Positions 43,932 through 53,804 of a stretch of DNA of 54,253 nucleotides are shown here, one piece after another. How positions within the stretch are numbered: position 1 is the stretch's first letter; every line of letters starts with the position of its first letter. The DNA comes from Actinomycetaceae bacterium. GTDB taxonomy: Bacteria; Actinomycetota; Actinomycetes; Actinomycetales; Actinomycetaceae. The notes beneath the pieces are model-generated. The model was not told the DNA's origin. It ran no database searches and saw nothing but the letters and a program-made list of their open reading frames with translations. A program made the position numbers and the translations under genes. Location of the stretch: positions 1-54,253 of the forward strand of contig JAUNVQ010000019.1 of NCBI GenBank assembly GCA_030540715.1, written 5' to 3'.

Positions 43932-44891
43932 TCAGTCATAATTAAGAATAGAACGCACCCACTGCGAAGCTTGGGTAAAGTCATTGTCGTGACAATCAAC
44001 ATCAATAAAATTGGGTTGTTTATCCGCTTTAGGATACGAACCTAAAAACCGTAAATCTTCACACGTACGATACAGACCAACCAAAGCAGCTTGAACACGT
44101 TCCTCTCTGATATGCCCATCAATATCAATATTAAATGAGTACCGCCCAACACTTCCAGCAACGGGACGCGACTCGATACGAGTCAAGTTGACCCCGCGTA
44201 CAGAAAACTGTTCCAACATCGTCAATAACAACCCGGGACGGTCAGGAGGTAAATACACTTGAATCGTTGTGCGATCAGCTCCAGTTGGTTCACCCACATG
44301 ACAGGGAAGCCCCAGCTCAACAAAACGTGTATGGGCTCCTGGATTATCGGCAACATCGGCCTCTAAAATATCTAATCCACACAGCTTTACAGCAACTGCC
44401 GAGGATAATACGGCTTGAAAACCAGGATCTGCCTGTTCACTAAGCAGCGTTGCAGCCGATGCTGTCGATGCTGTACGCACATGTTCCACACCCGGAAGGT
44501 GATCTGCAATCCAGTTGCGACACTGTGCCCAGGCATGAGGGTGCGTACCAATGGCAGTTATATCTTCCCTGGCCACACCTTGTTTTACTGCTAATGTGAA
44601 TGCTACAGGAACCGTAGTTTCACGCAGGATCATCAACCGTTTATCATTTGCTAGGGAATCCATAGTGGCCGTTACTCCGCCCTCTACAGTATTCTCGATG
44701 GGCACAACTGCTCTGTGGGCCTTGCCTTCGCGTACCATATCCATGGCAACACGCTCACCAGCACAGGGGATCAGCTCAGCCTTTCCATTCACAAACTGTG
44801 TTAATGCTTGGTGACAAAAGGTTCCATAAGGACCCAAAAAGGCGTAACGTCGAGGTTGTGGGTGCTCACAACAAGTGTGATGGTCATTCAT
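43932..44891 (-). CDS. pheA: prephenate dehydratase
   Basis: About 319 residues from ATG 44891, which has AAGGAG five bases upstream; the open frame to 45089 is not used. The dehydratase core shows AFLGPYGTFCHQAL, VVPIENTVEGGV, and the substrate-binding TRFVELG-like stretch. It is followed by the ACT regulatory domain with GLLLTMLEQFSVRGVNLTRI and ESRPVAGS, the phenylalanine-binding ESRP motif. The enzyme makes phenylpyruvate from prephenate and is inhibited by phenylalanine. It is a stand-alone dehydratase, not a chorismate mutase fusion. A short N-terminal His/Cys-rich stretch (HHTCCEHPQP) precedes the core and is unusual. Confidence 0.93.
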   Translation of the reverse strand: MNDHHTCCEHPQPRRYAFLGPYGTFCHQALTQFVNGKAELIPCAGERVAMDMVREGKAHRAVVPIENTVEGGVTATMDSLANDKRLMILRETTVPVAFTLAVKQGVAREDITAIGTHPHAWAQCRNWIADHLPGVEHVRTASTASAATLLSEQADPGFQAVLSSAVAVKLCGLDILEADVADNPGAHTRFVELGLPCHVGEPTGADRTTIQVYLPPDRPGLLLTMLEQFSVRGVNLTRIESRPVAGSVGRYSFNIDIDGHIREERVQAALVGLYRTCEDLRFLGSYPKADKQPNFIDVDCHDNDFTQASQWVRSILNYD

Positions 44892-44971
44892 GACGGCTCC
44901 TTGGGGTGGACTGTTTCTCATATTCAATGTTGATAGTAGGATACAGCGCCTTTGTGCTTTAAGGTTAAGAT

Positions 44972-47578
44972 GTGCCACGTTTTGAAAAGACATCAGGGAA
45001 GTCACACACAGCTGCGACACCGCAACATCCCCGTCGTCACCTGCTGACCATACTAGGGGCTCTTGTGCTGTGCTCCATCCTGGCGGCAAGCCTTACCAGT
45101 GCGCCTTTTACCTCTTTAACATACGCATCGGAGCTTCCTAGCACTGCGCAAGGCTCATCACACAACAACACTGCAAACACTGACAGTCACCATTCTTGGG
45201 GGACTTCTGACCTCACCGTAAGCACCACGCACCGCACCAAAGCGTCCACCCCCACACCAACAGTTTTTATTGGGGTCAGTGGGCTTCGCTGGCAAGATAT
45301 TAACCTTGATGCTTCTGACAATGCACCTATGAAACAACTGGCAGAAAAATCAATGATTGCCAATACGGTTGTGCGCTCACAGGCTTCCATTAGCTGCCCT
45401 GCTGACGGATGGCTTACTTTATCGGCTGGTATGCGTCACATTGATAAACAGGCGCGTGCTACTAAAAAATGTCGGCCCATTGAAGAACCGCACGACTTTA
45501 TGAACCCGGAAACACCGACAGCTCCAGCTATTGATGCCGTTGTTCCCCACTGGAAGTCCTATCGTGAAAGTGTAAGCCAGAACTCCCCCGCTATTAGCAC
45601 AGGAAACCTTGGCAGCTCACTTGCAGATGCATCTAGACCCTATGCAGTGATTGGCCCCGGAGCCGCCATTGGCTTTGCGCGTCACGACGGTGTTGTTCCT
45701 GCCTACTATCATCTTCCCCACGCTGATAGTGACTACGGTAGGGCCGTTGAAAAAGCACTTGACAAACATTCTTTTGTTGCTGTTGATGCAGGCAACGTTC
45801 GTTCACCTCACGATATTACGTTTCCGTCAACCAATCTGGTAGTCAATCCCGATGACGGATTCCCTGGGGCTGATCCCCTCAGCGCCATTCGCAACGGACA
45901 GGTACCCACAAATCTTGCCGATAAAGATTTAGTTAAGAGCTATCACCCTGAACCGTTACTTCGCAGAATCAACGCCATCATTAAGGCAGTTGATAGTCGT
46001 GCTGATATTATGATTGTTTCGTTGGGCGACACCTCACATATCGCCCATCTACAAATGGCACTTATTGAAGATTCTTCTTACCCAGCTAGTGCTGGCACAT
46101 TGGCACGTTCCATATCAGTAAAACAAAATGGCATCATTCAAACAACCGACATTACAGAACTAATTTTACATCGCCTTGACATCCAGAACGGCTCTGATAC
46201 AGGCTCGAATTCTATTGAAAGCGCTCACGTAAACCCTAGCACCAATTCAAAGCCTGATACCTCCACCTCCGATACACTGCCCATCACCCACAAGGCACCT
46301 ATTTCTGCAGTAGGGCCTCCTGGCACTCCCCTCAAGGCGCGCTATAATGCCCTAGTATCGCGCGCCCTGCACTCAGATGTCACCCAGGCTATTTTCCCCG
46401 ACTACTTTATCGCTATCACAATCACCACTGTCGCCAGTTTATTTATCATTATCGCACTGTCTATGACGCCGCTTAGTACATGGTTTTATGGCCGCAAACG
46501 TCTGCTACGCATACTCTCTGGCGTATTATTATGGGCAGCCGCAATCCCCTTTGCCACACATATCTGCACTTTTATTCCTGTATGGATGATCTGGCCTTCC
46601 TCTCGAAGTGCCTCGCTGTGGATTACCCTTATACTTATCGGGGCCCTAAGCAGCATTTTATCCCTGGTAAGTTCGATGATTGACCGATTATTTGCCATGA
46701 AGTTTAGCAACTGGCACACACGGTGGAACCCTCTGGGTGCGGTTTCGTGGCTAAGCGCTGCCTACTATATTGCACTGGTTGTTTCTCCACTTCTGGGTTC
46801 AATTGACCAACTAGATGCCCTCCTTGGCACGCGAACAGCACATGGCTTGCGCTTTTATGGTGTTGGCAATTCACAATTTGCTCTTCTTATTGTGGCTACG
46901 ATGATATGTGCAGGCGTAGCGGCCTTTATTTTCAGAGGACGCCGCATTCACTCCCTCTTTGCTGTTGGTGTCATCGGAGCCATCGCGGTTTTTATTGACG
47001 GCTTCCCCACCTTAGGAGTTGACTTCGGTGGCCCTCCTGCGTTGGTACCTGGCATCTGTTTGCTCGTAATAATGCTGGTACTTCACACAAAAGTGAACTG
47101 GAAAAATCTAGCAGCAACACTAGGAATTACTATATTGGTGATAGCATTTTTTGGGATTGTTACACTTACTATGCCCTCGATGCGTACAACACATATTGGA
47201 AAATTCTATTCTGATCTTCTTCACCATCAACACGGTAACGCCGTGATTCAACGCAAAGCAGGTGCAGCCATTGACACCATTATTGGTTCCACCGTGAACC
47301 TTGTAAGCGCTCTTGCAGGTATCACCGCTATTATTGTGCTGCTGTGGTGGTGCAGCAAACGTTTCCGCCCTCCGCTGACACCATCTGCACACATGCCCTG
47401 GCGCGCAGGAAAAGATGTTCACATTCTTTACCCTATTGCACTGTCAACAGCAACAGCCTGTATTATTGGTGTATTTATCAACGACTCAGGAATATTAATT
47501 TTAGCAACCGCACTGGTATACGCCATTCCAGCCTATGGTGCTTCGCTAGTATCAGCAATGTCACGTCTTGAGAAATAG
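44972..47578 (+). CDS. large membrane protein with an alkaline-phosphatase-like extracellular domain
   Basis: An 868-residue protein. After one N-terminal helix and a Ser/Thr-rich stretch comes an extracytoplasmic domain of about 350 residues. It begins VFIGVSGLRWQDI and contains SISCPADGWLTLSAGMR, a pattern seen in actinobacterial membrane proteins related to the alkaline phosphatase superfamily. The metal-binding residues of true phosphatases are not all evident. The C-terminal half has about ten membrane helices. Start GTG 44972 has AAGG seven bases upstream and a possible -10 TTAAGAT overlapping it. An out-of-frame ATG lies two bases before the start codon. It is divergent from pheA and probably leads a short run of genes toward pgm. 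Function is unknown; envelope polymer handling is a guess from topology. Confidence 0.75.
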   Translation: MPRFEKTSGKSHTAATPQHPRRHLLTILGALVLCSILAASLTSAPFTSLTYASELPSTAQGSSHNNTANTDSHHSWGTSDLTVSTTHRTKASTPTPTVFIGVSGLRWQDINLDASDNAPMKQLAEKSMIANTVVRSQASISCPADGWLTLSAGMRHIDKQARATKKCRPIEEPHDFMNPETPTAPAIDAVVPHWKSYRESVSQNSPAISTGNLGSSLADASRPYAVIGPGAAIGFARHDGVVPAYYHLPHADSDYGRAVEKALDKHSFVAVDAGNVRSPHDITFPSTNLVVNPDDGFPGADPLSAIRNGQVPTNLADKDLVKSYHPEPLLRRINAIIKAVDSRADIMIVSLGDTSHIAHLQMALIEDSSYPASAGTLARSISVKQNGIIQTTDITELILHRLDIQNGSDTGSNSIESAHVNPSTNSKPDTSTSDTLPITHKAPISAVGPPGTPLKARYNALVSRALHSDVTQAIFPDYFIAITITTVASLFIIIALSMTPLSTWFYGRKRLLRILSGVLLWAAAIPFATHICTFIPVWMIWPSSRSASLWITLILIGALSSILSLVSSMIDRLFAMKFSNWHTRWNPLGAVSWLSAAYYIALVVSPLLGSIDQLDALLGTRTAHGLRFYGVGNSQFALLIVATMICAGVAAFIFRGRRIHSLFAVGVIGAIAVFIDGFPTLGVDFGGPPALVPGICLLVIMLVLHTKVNWKNLAATLGITILVIAFFGIVTLTMPSMRTTHIGKFYSDLLHHQHGNAVIQRKAGAAIDTIIGSTVNLVSALAGITAIIVLLWWCSKRFRPPLTPSAHMPWRAGKDVHILYPIALSTATACIIGVFINDSGILILATALVYAIPAYGASLVSAMSRLEK

Positions 47579-47653
47579 CCAGACGATTGTCAAGCACATC
47601 ACGCAATGTAAACAAAGCACGAAAAATCGTTCATGCGGTGTAAGCTAGGGCTC

Positions 47654-48604
47654 ATGGGTAAAAAATCGCAGCGAAAAGCACTGGCTGCCATGAAAAAAGG
47701 CAAAGCCACGGAAAAAAATGTTTCACAACAGGCACAAAGCAAGGACGCAGCAGCAAAAAGTGCTGCTGGACGGCAAAATGTCACGAAGAAACCGGTATAT
47801 ATTTCACGTGTTCATCGTCCTTTCGAAGGGCTAGAACACGAAGTGGAACTTGCAGCACTACGAGAACTTATTCCCGCCGGTTCAGTCAAAATCCATACCA
47901 CAAAAGAATATGGCGACACCGATGCCTGGCTTGTCTCTATTGCCCCTGAACAGGCTCAAGGCGTAAAAACTGACGATGGCCGCATCCTGATTGGCCTTCA
48001 AACTGCTGGCTCAACAGGTGATGCCAGCCACGACATCGCCCTCGTCTTAGAAAAACTCATCGATGCCTCACCAGGAACAACAATCAAAGGCCTGGATGTT
48101 CGCGCTGAAGCTCCGAAACTGCGCGAGATGATCGCCTCGGAATCTGACTTTGAGATTTACGAAGATTTCGGTTTTTGGTTCACGGAAGAAGAACGTTCAG
48201 AAAAAGACATTGCACAAGCACTTGAACAGATGAAAGAGTCGATGGTTCCTACCAAAGCTCTGGACGGTGTACGCGGCGCATACTGGTGCAAAATGACCAA
48301 TAATTTTGTGCGCTGGGTACGTTCCGAAGATGAAGACGCTGTGCTCAATGGCCTGGCACGTTTATTAGCGGAAAAAGATGCCGAGCTCACCGACGGCGCA
48401 CGCTGCATCGGCGCATTTCGTATGCTAGGACTACTCACACCCGTATGGCAGGTAGACAACAATGATGACCTGGACAAATTGTCACAAGCGGCGAAAAAAT
48501 TTGACGCAAAACTAACGAAAGCGATTGCCGATAAAAGCGCTTTGACTCCAGCTCAACGCCGCGCACGTGATGGCTTTATCTCACGGCAGGTTTCTTTACG
48601 TTAA
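47654..48604 (+). CDS. DUF5926-family conserved actinobacterial protein
   Basis: About 316 residues. It begins with a very basic stretch (MGKKSQRKALAAMKKGKATE), then a soluble domain with RPFEGLEHEVELAALRELIP, GLQTAGSTGDASHDIA and WFTEEERSEKD, which I recognise as the DUF5926 type found next to a family 2 glycosyltransferase in many actinobacteria. Its biochemical role is not known. The basic N-terminus could bind nucleic acid. The start is ATG 47654; TAAGCT ends seven bases upstream and there is no Shine-Dalgarno sequence, suggesting a leaderless transcript. The frame extends to 47633 without support. Confidence 0.75.
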   Translation: MGKKSQRKALAAMKKGKATEKNVSQQAQSKDAAAKSAAGRQNVTKKPVYISRVHRPFEGLEHEVELAALRELIPAGSVKIHTTKEYGDTDAWLVSIAPEQAQGVKTDDGRILIGLQTAGSTGDASHDIALVLEKLIDASPGTTIKGLDVRAEAPKLREMIASESDFEIYEDFGFWFTEEERSEKDIAQALEQMKESMVPTKALDGVRGAYWCKMTNNFVRWVRSEDEDAVLNGLARLLAEKDAELTDGARCIGAFRMLGLLTPVWQVDNNDDLDKLSQAAKKFDAKLTKAIADKSALTPAQRRARDGFISRQVSLR

Positions 48605-48703
48605 GCCCACCAATTCATCCCTTCTTTTCCAGGCAAAAACCAGGTAAAGATATTACGATATAAGGGTAGGCGCTTACAGATAATCCAGCGGAGGGAAAAG
48701 CGG

Positions 48704-49549
48704 ATGTCCTCGCAAGGCGGGCTTGACACCACATTTACATCAGACGGTGAACACACACCACCTGTTGCAGTGGTGATTCCAGCGAAAGATGAAGAAACGA
48801 CCATTGCATCAACAGTGCGTTCCGCCAAGGCACTTCCTGGTGTCAAACTCATTGTTGTTGTTGACGATGGATCGCATGACAATACAAAAAATGTAGCGCG
48901 TGCAGCCGGTGCCGTTGGTATTCGCCACACTGTTAATCGTGGAAAGGCCTCGGCGATGGAAACTGGGGCCAACGTTGTGTCTATGCATGAACCCGAAGGA
49001 GCTGAACCCTACCTGCTTCTGTTTCTTGATGCAGATCTGGGAGAATCGTCAGCGGAGGCCGCGCCCTTGATTGAACCTGTTGCCACAGGGAAAGCAGATT
49101 GCACTATCGCTGTTTTACCACCCCAAAAAGGTGCTGGTGGTCGAGGCTTTGTGAAAAACCTGTCGCGCAGAGCTATCTACCACTTTACCGGATGGAAGCC
49201 CGTTGCCCCGCTTTCAGGTCAACGCTGTTTAACACGCGAAGCCTATCAAGCTGCCGTGCCACTAGCGGAAGGATGGGGTGTCGAAACAGCAATGACCATA
49301 GCTATTTTGCGTAGACGTCTGACCATTCAAGAAGTTCCCTGCGAATTTGGTCATCGTGTCAGCACCAATAGTGTTCGTGGACAGATTCACCGTTTTCACC
49401 AGTTTGTTGACGTGTGGAAGACAGTGATCGCATTAAAAACGAAACAGATTGGACGCATTGGCATCCTTAAAGCCCTGCGCCATCCCAGTATTAAAGGTAA
49501 ACCAGAACCCAGTGTGGACTATGAGCCATTCCGTATGGCCCCGAAGTAA
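48704..49549 (+). CDS. family 2 glycosyltransferase
   Basis: A 281-residue cytoplasmic or membrane-associated transferase. It has the GT-A fold signature VAVVIPAKDEETTIASTV, VVDDGSHDNT for nucleotide binding, LLFLDADLGESS with the metal-binding DxD, and a late EVPCEFGHRVSTN block. No C-terminal membrane helices are seen. Such proteins transfer a sugar from a nucleotide sugar to a lipid or glycan. The best-known soluble actinobacterial relatives make glucosyl-3-phosphoglycerate, but that identity is not shown here. ATG 48704 has GGAGGG eight bases upstream. It sits between the DUF5926-type gene and pgm. Confidence 0.85.
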   Translation: MSSQGGLDTTFTSDGEHTPPVAVVIPAKDEETTIASTVRSAKALPGVKLIVVVDDGSHDNTKNVARAAGAVGIRHTVNRGKASAMETGANVVSMHEPEGAEPYLLLFLDADLGESSAEAAPLIEPVATGKADCTIAVLPPQKGAGGRGFVKNLSRRAIYHFTGWKPVAPLSGQRCLTREAYQAAVPLAEGWGVETAMTIAILRRRLTIQEVPCEFGHRVSTNSVRGQIHRFHQFVDVWKTVIALKTKQIGRIGILKALRHPSIKGKPEPSVDYEPFRMAPK

Positions 49550-49582
49550 CTACACTGGCTGTCACAGACAAGGACTATAGTT

Positions 49583-51262
49583 ATGTATGAGCGTGCTGGC
49601 AAACGTGCACAGCCACAAGACCTTATTGATGTTAACGATGTGTGTTCAGCATATTACGATACAGAACCCGATGTTAACGACCCCAATCAGTTAGTGGCTT
49701 TTGGCACCTCGGGGCATCGTGGCTCCAGTTTAGATGGTTCATTTAATGAGGCACATATTGTCGCCATCACTCAGGCAATTGTTGACTACCGCCGTGAACA
49801 AGGCTATGACGGTCCTCTATTTTTAGGGCGCGACACGCATGCTCTGTCTGAGCCGGCGCATCGGTCAGCCTTAGAAGTACTTGTTGCTAATGGTGTGAAT
49901 GTCAAGATTGATTCGTATGATTCCTATGTGCCAACCCCAGCGCTGTCGCACGCCATTTTGAAAGCTAATGGTGCGGGTACAGGCGATGGGGTGCGTACAA
50001 CAGGCCCAGGCTTAGCAGATGGCATTGTCATTACCCCAAGCCATAATCCACCACGTGATGGCGGTTTTAAGTACAATCCCCCGCACGGGGGGCCTGCAGA
50101 TACCGAAGCGACAGGCTGGATAGCTGATCGCGCAAACGACTATTTGCGTAAGGGCTGGCAATCAATTGAGCGTGTATCGGAAGCAAACCTGAAAAATACC
50201 GATTGCGTACAGCTTTACGACTTCAAGAACACCTATATTGACGATCTTGAATCTATCATCGACATGAAGGCTATCCGTGATGCGCGTGTACGTATCGGTG
50301 CTGACCCGCTGGGTGGTGCTGCCGTTGATTATTGGAGTGCAATTGGTGATCGTTACGGCCTGGAGCTTACCGTTGTCAACCCGAAGGTTGATCCGGCTTG
50401 GTCATTTATGACCCTTGACTGGGATGGGAAGATCCGTATGGATTGTTCTTCACCTTACGCTATGGCATCGCTACTTGATGTGATGACTCCTGATGAAAAT
50501 GGTAAGACTCCCTACGATATTGCTACAGGCAACGATGCTGATTCTGACCGCCACGGTATTGTGACCGCTGATGGGTTAATGAATCCGAATCATTTCTTAG
50601 CTGTTGCGATCGAATATCTGTACAGCCATCGCCCCAACTGGCCTGACGATTGCAAAGTAGGTAAGACCCTGGTGTCGTCATCGTTGATTGACCGCGTTGT
50701 TGGCGAACTTGGCCGCGACCTCGTGGAAGTCCCCGTTGGCTTTAAGTGGTTTGTGCCTGGTCTGCTTGATGGCAGTGTTGGTTTTGGTGGTGAAGAATCT
50801 GCCGGTGCATCATTCTTACGCAAAGATGGCACTGTGTGGACCACCGATAAAGACGGAATCATTATGTGTTTGCTGGCCGCCGAGATTTTGGCTGTTACCG
50901 GTAAGACTCCTTCGCAGCTTCACAAAGAGCAGGTCGAACGCTTCGGTGATTCAACATATGCACGTGTTGATGCTCCTGCAACGAAAGCTGAAAAGGCGAA
51001 ACTGGCCGAGCTTTCCCCTGAAGATGTCACCGCTGCGGATCTTGCTGGTGAGCCCATCAAAGCAAAGCTTGTCCGTGCCCCTGGCAACGATGCAAAGATC
51101 GGCGGCCTGAAAGTCGTCACAGAAAACGCCTGGTTTGCAGCGCGGCCTTCTGGCACCGAAGATATCTATAAGATTTATGGTGAATCTTTCAAGGGGCCTG
51201 AGCACTTGACGCAAGTCCAAGAACAGGCTCGCGCTGTTGTCTCGCAGGCGCTGGGCGACTAA
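49583..51262 (+). CDS. pgm: phosphoglucomutase (alpha-D-glucose-phosphate specific)
   Basis: A 559-residue enzyme of the length expected for this group. [10 protein letters not shown] near residue 45 opens the phosphohexomutase fold. [17 protein letters not shown] carries the phosphorylated Ser. The metal site DADSDRHG and the substrate loop [11 protein letters not shown] follow, with the phosphate-binding [12 protein letters not shown] at the C-terminus. It interconverts glucose-1-phosphate and glucose-6-phosphate. It could connect with the alpha-glucosidase operon (glucose release) and with sugar-nucleotide supply for the upstream GT2. AAGGAC precedes ATG 49583. Confidence 0.96.
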   Translation: MYERAGKRAQPQDLIDVNDVCSAYYDTEPDVNDPNQLVAFGTSGHRGSSLDGSFNEAHIVAITQAIVDYRREQGYDGPLFLGRDTHALSEPAHRSALEVLVANGVNVKIDSYDSYVPTPALSHAILKANGAGTGDGVRTTGPGLADGIVITPSHNPPRDGGFKYNPPHGGPADTEATGWIADRANDYLRKGWQSIERVSEANLKNTDCVQLYDFKNTYIDDLESIIDMKAIRDARVRIGADPLGGAAVDYWSAIGDRYGLELTVVNPKVDPAWSFMTLDWDGKIRMDCSSPYAMASLLDVMTPDENGKTPYDIATGNDADSDRHGIVTADGLMNPNHFLAVAIEYLYSHRPNWPDDCKVGKTLVSSSLIDRVVGELGRDLVEVPVGFKWFVPGLLDGSVGFGGEESAGASFLRKDGTVWTTDKDGIIMCLLAAEILAVTGKTPSQLHKEQVERFGDSTYARVDAPATKAEKAKLAELSPEDVTAADLAGEPIKAKLVRAPGNDAKIGGLKVVTENAWFAARPSGTEDIYKIYGESFKGPEHLTQVQEQARAVVSQALGD

Positions 51263-51371
51263 GGATCGCATGGAAAAGCTGGGCTTATGAGGCATTATTC
51301 CCGACCAGATCTGTAACTTGATTGTATGCCCAGCACAACTAATCATCCAGGAAACCCAACTGAGATTTACC

Positions 51372-52352
51372 ATGACATATTTCATTGACGCCACCAGTGT
51401 TGCAGATATTGCCGCACAGGTGGCGTCTTTGCTTATCGCACGATCGGTACCGCATCTTCAACCAACGGCAGACTATCAACCCACACCATATGTCCCTGCA
51501 CCAACTCATCGTCCCCCGTTTGACGATGCGCCCCCACGCACGGACTTCGCTCCTCACGTTTCAACTTCAGGAGGGCGGGACTTTGCTTGGCCTCCTTGGA
51601 GCTTGGTGATTGATGGACGTTCCGGCAGCGGCAAATCCACCTTAGCTGCTGCATTAGTCGAAGCGCTACCTGCGGCGATTGATGCTTCTTTGGTTATTGA
51701 TAATGCTGGGGCACAGAATACCGCCCTCCAACATAAAGAACGGCTGCAGGAAAAAGCTGCGCTTTCACGCCCAATTCAAATTGTGCATGTTGAGGATTAC
51801 TACCCCGGTTGGGGTGGTTTGGCTGAAGGTAGTCGTATCACAGCTGAACAGGCATTATTGCCGCGAGTCAATCCGACATCAGTCTGCGCAGACGGCACTA
51901 GCCACTCATCGCCTCGTGCGCTGTCAGAGGGTTTTCCGTTGAGTGAAGTGGACTTAGGCACTGCGTCATCTTTGGGGGCCAACGCAATGGCAAACCGTCT
52001 CAAAGAAGATATCGCTTCGCCTGATGATACGGATACTATCGGCACACTGCCCGGTTATCGGCGTTGGGATTGGCAGAGCATGACGCCAGCTGAATGGGTG
52101 GAAATCGATCCCCTGGCCAACCTGGTTATTGAAGGCTGTGGTGCCTTGACGAAGCAAACACGTCAGTTAGCTGATGTTGCTATCTGGATCGATATACCAG
52201 ATGATGTGCGCAAACAGCGTGCTCTCGCGCGCGATGGGGATATATTTACGCCCTATTGGGATATGTGGGCTGCGCAAGAAGATACTCATATTGCTGCCAA
52301 TGATCCGGCCAGCCTGGCCGATATTGTTGCTGCCGGCATTGCTGATTCATAG
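51372..52352 (+). CDS. P-loop kinase-like ATP-binding protein (uridine-kinase-like)
   Basis: About 326 residues from ATG 51372; the frame extends to 51318 without support. After a Pro-rich N-terminus of about 75 residues, Walker A reads IDGRSGSGKSTLAAAL. It is followed by VHVEDYYPGWGGL, then YRRWDWQSMTPAEW, LVIEGCGAL and a DDVRKQRALARDGD lid-like segment. This set is shared with small actinobacterial uridine-kinase-like proteins whose substrate is unproven. Compared with the usual form there is an insertion of about 60 residues, polar and Ser-rich, between the YPGW and YRRWDW motifs. The gene follows pgm by about 110 bases. Confidence 0.75.
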   Translation: MTYFIDATSVADIAAQVASLLIARSVPHLQPTADYQPTPYVPAPTHRPPFDDAPPRTDFAPHVSTSGGRDFAWPPWSLVIDGRSGSGKSTLAAALVEALPAAIDASLVIDNAGAQNTALQHKERLQEKAALSRPIQIVHVEDYYPGWGGLAEGSRITAEQALLPRVNPTSVCADGTSHSSPRALSEGFPLSEVDLGTASSLGANAMANRLKEDIASPDDTDTIGTLPGYRRWDWQSMTPAEWVEIDPLANLVIEGCGALTKQTRQLADVAIWIDIPDDVRKQRALARDGDIFTPYWDMWAAQEDTHIAANDPASLADIVAAGIADS

Positions 52353-52540
52353 CCACACTTCCCAGAGTTTCTGTATCTTTGCCGAAGCAATGCCGTACCG
52401 GATTTATCTGAGCCGATACCGCCAGAATTGAATGAACACTCACCTGAGCAGATGATGCCTTAGGCATAACCACCTTATCGTTACTCATCGGGCAAGAGTC
52501 CGTAATAAGCTTCCATAGACCATAATTAGTTTGCTCTATT

Positions 52541-52605
52541 TTATGGATTAGCCTCTAATCCATAACAGAAACAGCTATTATTATGGACTAATGCTTAGCC
52601 CATAA
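52541..52605. promoter_or_regulatory. two matching palindromes upstream of fic, probable operators
   Basis: The first palindrome is TTATGGATTAG (52541-52551), a 3-base spacer, then CTAATCCATAA (52555-52565), a perfect match. The second is TTATGGACTAA (52581-52591), a 3-base spacer, then TTAGCCCATAA (52595-52605), ten of eleven matching. Their centres are 40 bases apart. Isolated half sites CCATAA (52520-52525) and TTATGG (52618-52623) flank them. The layout suits cooperative binding of a dimeric repressor, possibly the winged-helix part of the Fic protein itself. Confidence 0.65.
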
Positions 52606-52745
52606 TATTAACTTGATTTATGGTGGATTCTTAATGGCCTGTAATTGGAAGTGAAGAACACGAGTGGAACAGCACCTCTGTTCTGTTTCCTCAACGCGGA
52701 AATTACTCCTCACGAAAACAAAAATATATCGCTGCACTTCCAGCA

Positions 52746-53804
52746 ATGATTGCCAAACTGACCCCAAACCCATCAACACAAACCCATACACTAGCGCAGA
52801 AGGCTACGTTGGAACTGGTGCGTTTAGATGCTGAACTCGATAGTCATCTGATCAACTTTGCACCGATTCTTTTGCGCTCAGAAGCTACCTCGTCATCGCA
52901 AATTGAGAACCTCACAGCATCAGCCCGAAAAATCCTGAGCTCTGAAATTGGCATGAAAGCAAGCCCTCATGCCGATATTATTTCAGCTCATACACAATCT
53001 ATGCGTACTACCATAGATCTGGCTGACAATATTTCGCCAACAACTATACGGCGTATGCATAAAGTTCTTATGCAAAACGACGACCGCCACGTCGCCGGCG
53101 CATTTCGCAAAGAAGCTGTATGGATTGGGCGAAGCAGTTCCACACCGGTAGGAGCTGACTACGTGCCTCCTCATTGGACTCATATTCCACCACTGATTGA
53201 TGATCTGGTTGCATTTACTCACCGCACCGATATTCCTCCACTTATTGCGGCAGCAATAAGCCACGCCCAGTTTGAAACTATCCACCCATTTACAGATGGT
53301 AACGGAAGAATTGGAAGAGCGTTAGTGCAAGCAATTGTGCGTGCGCGCGGGCTGACAAAAAGTGTTGCCATACCTATTTCAGCTGGTCTTTTTGTGAATC
53401 TAGATGATTATTTTGGGGTTTTGAGGGACTACCGTGACGGCAATCTTGATCCCATCATTGACTGTTTTTCACATGCGAGCTTTTCAGCTGTTGAAAGTAC
53501 TCGCATATTATTAAAGGTTTTACTTCAGATCAAAACTTCCTGGGAACAACAGCTGAAAACGCGCAAGGATTCTCACGCGTGGAGGCTCCTTGACGAATTA
53601 TTACGCACGCCAGCTATCACCGCACCAATGGCCGCTAAACGGCTAGCGGTAAAGACACCAAATATCTACCCTGCACTGAAATCACTGGTGAGTGCCGAAA
53701 TTATCGAAGAAAAACATCAGCACAACTTTGGTTCGTTCTATATTGCGCCGCAAGTCTTAGCGGCGCTCGATATGTTTTCCGAAAATCTAGGCAGACGCCA
53801 ATAG
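52746..53804 (+). CDS. Fic-family protein (AMPylase) with C-terminal winged helix; N-terminus disrupted
   Basis: The frame carries the complete Fic motif [15 protein letters not shown], the flap region before it, and an N-terminal inhibitory-helix motif SSSQIEN that fits (S/T)xxxE(G/N) of class II Fic proteins. The last 70 residues ([20 protein letters not shown]) form a winged helix-turn-helix. Fic proteins transfer AMP or similar groups to target proteins. The annotated ATG 52746 is probably internal. Fic-like coding sequence continues upstream in frame (PVIGSEEHEWNSTS, then [14 protein letters not shown]) to TAA 52632-52634. An ATG at 52620 lies four codons before that stop in the same frame. 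No ATG, GTG or TTG occurs between the stop and 52746. So the gene is either N-terminally truncated by a nonsense change or uses a rare start. Confidence 0.75.
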   Translation: MIAKLTPNPSTQTHTLAQKATLELVRLDAELDSHLINFAPILLRSEATSSSQIENLTASARKILSSEIGMKASPHADIISAHTQSMRTTIDLADNISPTTIRRMHKVLMQNDDRHVAGAFRKEAVWIGRSSSTPVGADYVPPHWTHIPPLIDDLVAFTHRTDIPPLIAAAISHAQFETIHPFTDGNGRIGRALVQAIVRARGLTKSVAIPISAGLFVNLDDYFGVLRDYRDGNLDPIIDCFSHASFSAVESTRILLKVLLQIKTSWEQQLKTRKDSHAWRLLDELLRTPAITAPMAAKRLAVKTPNIYPALKSLVSAEIIEEKHQHNFGSFYIAPQVLAALDMFSENLGRRQ

